A DNA stretch of 64,000 nt, from assembly GCA_947454305.1 (NCBI GenBank), contig CANGJE010000003.1:1-64000 (forward strand). The letters are read 5' to 3'. The DNA comes from Oxalobacteraceae bacterium (GTDB lineage Bacteria > Pseudomonadota > Gammaproteobacteria > Burkholderiales > Burkholderiaceae_D). How positions within the stretch are numbered: the stretch's first letter is position 1; each line of letters starts with the position of its first letter. The translations under genes and the position numbers were made by a program. Shown piece by piece: positions 62,009-64,000 of the stretch. The notes below the pieces were generated by a model. The model was not told the origin of the DNA, did no database searches, and saw only the letters and a list, made by a program, of their open reading frames with translations.

Positions 62009-63355
62009 ATGTTTGAAAAAATTCTCATCGCAAATCGTGGCGAAATCGCTTTGCGCATTCAGCGTGCATGCCGCGAAATGGGCATCAAAACCGTTGTAGT
62101 GCACTCCGAAGCTGACCGTGAAGCGAAGTACGTAAAACTCTCTGATGAGTCGGTCTGCATAGGCCCGGCCGCCTCGGCACAAAGTTATTTGTCTATGCCC
62201 GCGATCATTAGTGCCGCCGAGGTTACTGATGCCGAGGCTATCCATCCTGGTTATGGATTTTTATCTGAAAACGCCGACTTCGCTGAACGAGTAGAACAAT
62301 CAGGTTTTGTCTTTATTGGACCGCGTCCCGAGTCCATACGTTTAATGGGCGATAAAGTCTCGGCCAAGCAGGCGATGATCAAAGCGGGCGTTCCTTGTGT
62401 GCCCGGATCCGAAGGTGCGCTACCGGATGATCCAAAAATTATTATTCAGACGGCACGCCGTGTCGGTTACCCGGTCATTATTAAGGCCGCTGGTGGTGGC
62501 GGTGGTCGCGGTATGCGTGTGGTGCATACAGAAGCGGCGCTTCTAAACGCGGTCACCATGACCAAAGCAGAAGCCGGCGCAGCGTTTAGTAATCCCGAGG
62601 TCTACATGGAAAAGTATCTGGAGAATCCACGTCACGTGGAAATCCAGGTGCTTGCTGATGAATTCAAAAATGCGGTTTGGCTGGGTGAACGTGACTGCTC
62701 TATGCAACGCCGGCATCAAAAAGTTATTGAAGAAGCGCCAGCGCCGGGCATTCCACGCAAGCTGATCGAAAAAATTGGTGATCGCTGTGCCGAAGCTTGT
62801 CGCAAGATTGGCTACCGCGGTGCGGGTACCTTTGAATTTCTTTACGAAGCCGGTGAGTTTTATTTCATCGAGATGAACACGCGTATTCAAGTTGAACATC
62901 CGGTGACAGAAATGATTACCGGTATCGACCTAGTACAAGAGCAAATACGCATCGCTTCTGGCGAAAAATTACGCTACCGCCAAAAAGATATTGTGCTGAC
63001 GGGACATGCGATTGAATGCCGTATCAACGCAGAAGATCCGTTTAAATTTACACCCTCACCCGGACGCATCCAATCATGGCATGCCCCCGGAGGACCAGGA
63101 ATACGCGTTGATTCACATGCCTATGCGGGTTACTACGTGCCACCAAATTATGATTCCATGGTGGGTAAAGTGATCGCATATGGCGCTACGCGCGACCAAG
63201 CTATTCGACGCATGCAGATTGCTTTATCTGAGATGGTCGTTGAAGGCATACAAACTAATATTCCTTTGCACCGCGAGTTGATGGAAGATGCACGCTTTGC
63301 TGAGGGTGGAACGAACATCCACTACTTAGAGCAGAAACTTGCGAACAAAAAATAA
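62009..63355 (+). CDS. accC: acetyl-CoA carboxylase biotin carboxylase subunit
   Basis: [52 protein letters not shown]. Confidence 0.98.
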   Translation: MFEKILIANRGEIALRIQRACREMGIKTVVVHSEADREAKYVKLSDESVCIGPAASAQSYLSMPAIISAAEVTDAEAIHPGYGFLSENADFAERVEQSGFVFIGPRPESIRLMGDKVSAKQAMIKAGVPCVPGSEGALPDDPKIIIQTARRVGYPVIIKAAGGGGGRGMRVVHTEAALLNAVTMTKAEAGAAFSNPEVYMEKYLENPRHVEIQVLADEFKNAVWLGERDCSMQRRHQKVIEEAPAPGIPRKLIEKIGDRCAEACRKIGYRGAGTFEFLYEAGEFYFIEMNTRIQVEHPVTEMITGIDLVQEQIRIASGEKLRYRQKDIVLTGHAIECRINAEDPFKFTPSPGRIQSWHAPGGPGIRVDSHAYAGYYVPPNYDSMVGKVIAYGATRDQAIRRMQIALSEMVVEGIQTNIPLHRELMEDARFAEGGTNIHYLEQKLANKK

Positions 63356-63364
63356 GCGGCTGCG

Positions 63365-64000
63365 ATGAGCTGGACAGAAATCGTCCTTGAAGTGCCGCGT
63401 CAGCAGGCTGAGCTTGTATCGGATGCATTGATTGAAGCCGGTGCTTTATCAGTATCGGTAGAAGATGCGAACGAAGGCACGGATGCAGAACAACCCTTGT
63501 TCGGCGAGCCCGGCATGGAACCTACCGAACACGCATGGGAAAGTAGTCGCGTAGTGGCGCTCATCAACGCCAGCGACGACGCTGCAGAACTTGTCCACCA
63601 AGCTTGTGCGATGTGCGATTTCAGCACGGTATTACCTTTTAAATTGCGCTCAGTGGCTGACCAAGATTGGGTACGACTGACTCAATCGCAATTTGAACCT
63701 ATACATATAGGGAAAAATATCTGGGTGGTACCTAGCTGGCATGACGCCCCGAATCCCGATGCATTAATTTTAGAACTCGATCCCGGACTCGCCTTCGGCA
63801 CGGGTAGTCACCCGACTACCAAGCTGTGTATGGAATGGCTGGAGGTGAACCTACGCTCGCCACAGTCGGTGCTCGACTATGGTTGCGGGTCGGGTATTTT
63901 GGCGATGCTGGCCAACAAGGTCGGAGCGCATCCTGTCGACGGCGTTGATATCGACCCGCAGGCAATTGTGTCTGCGCGTGAAAATGCCGAACGCAATCGA
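63365..64000 (+). CDS. prmA: ribosomal protein L11 methyltransferase (3' truncated by window edge; absent from ORF track)
   Basis: ATG at 63365, frame open to the window end: [35 protein letters not shown]...[23 protein letters not shown]...[15 protein letters not shown]. Confidence 0.95.
   Translation, partial: MSWTEIVLEVPRQQAELVSDALIEAGALSVSVEDANEGTDAEQPLFGEPGMEPTEHAWESSRVVALINASDDAAELVHQACAMCDFSTVLPFKLRSVADQDWVRLTQSQFEPIHIGKNIWVVPSWHDAPNPDALILELDPGLAFGTGSHPTTKLCMEWLEVNLRSPQSVLDYGCGSGILAMLANKVGAHPVDGVDIDPQAIVSARENAERNR

Noticed and set aside
1-64000. CRISPR arrays, tRNA/rRNA genes, insertion sequences, prophage or toxin-antitoxin/defence systems
   Set aside because: No regularly spaced repeats, no transposase/integrase-like ORFs, no cloverleaf-type sequences and no recognisable defence genes were seen by eye; not an exhaustive computational search.

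Overview
A 64 kb chromosomal window that reads as a Burkholderiales-like betaproteobacterium (inferred from gene families and gene order, e.g. aroQ-accB-accC-prmA, chpA-pilJIHG-rubredoxin-thiD-hemL, pcm-rhodanese-tolC, algH-ruvX-pyrR-pyrB-pyrX). Most of it is housekeeping: rlmL-like methyltransferase (partial), gabD, Bcr-type MFS, trmB, uppP, MacAB-like ABC exporter, TetR + RND pump, pcm/rhodanese/tolC, AcrAB-OprM-like RND pump, waaA, phosphomannomutase, rmlDCAB, apaH, plsC, pyrimidine cluster, photolyase, Pil-Chp chemosensory cluster, rubredoxin, thiD, hemL, corA, mtgA, aroE, tonB, an RNase II-like gene, mpl, tlpA, aroQ, accBC and a truncated prmA. The non-routine content is (i) two large orphan proteins (531 aa and 885 aa, both on the minus strand) with long disordered S/T/P-rich N-termini, one carrying a diverged tandem domain duplication; both are preceded by the same bipartite element GGAACY-N16-TACGRA (ECF-sigma-like), suggesting a co-regulated, possibly secreted/effector-like pair; (ii) an unannotated, highly structured 155-240 nt intergenic element between mtgA and corA whose G.U wobbles point to a minus-strand RNA; (iii) an 11-bp perfect inverted repeat in the leader of the acrAB-oprM operon; (iv) a rho-independent terminator embedded in the conserved 3' coding end of the convergent rlmL-like gene. 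No tRNA, rRNA, CRISPR array, IS element or prophage was recognised. All family assignments are by eye; no database search was run.
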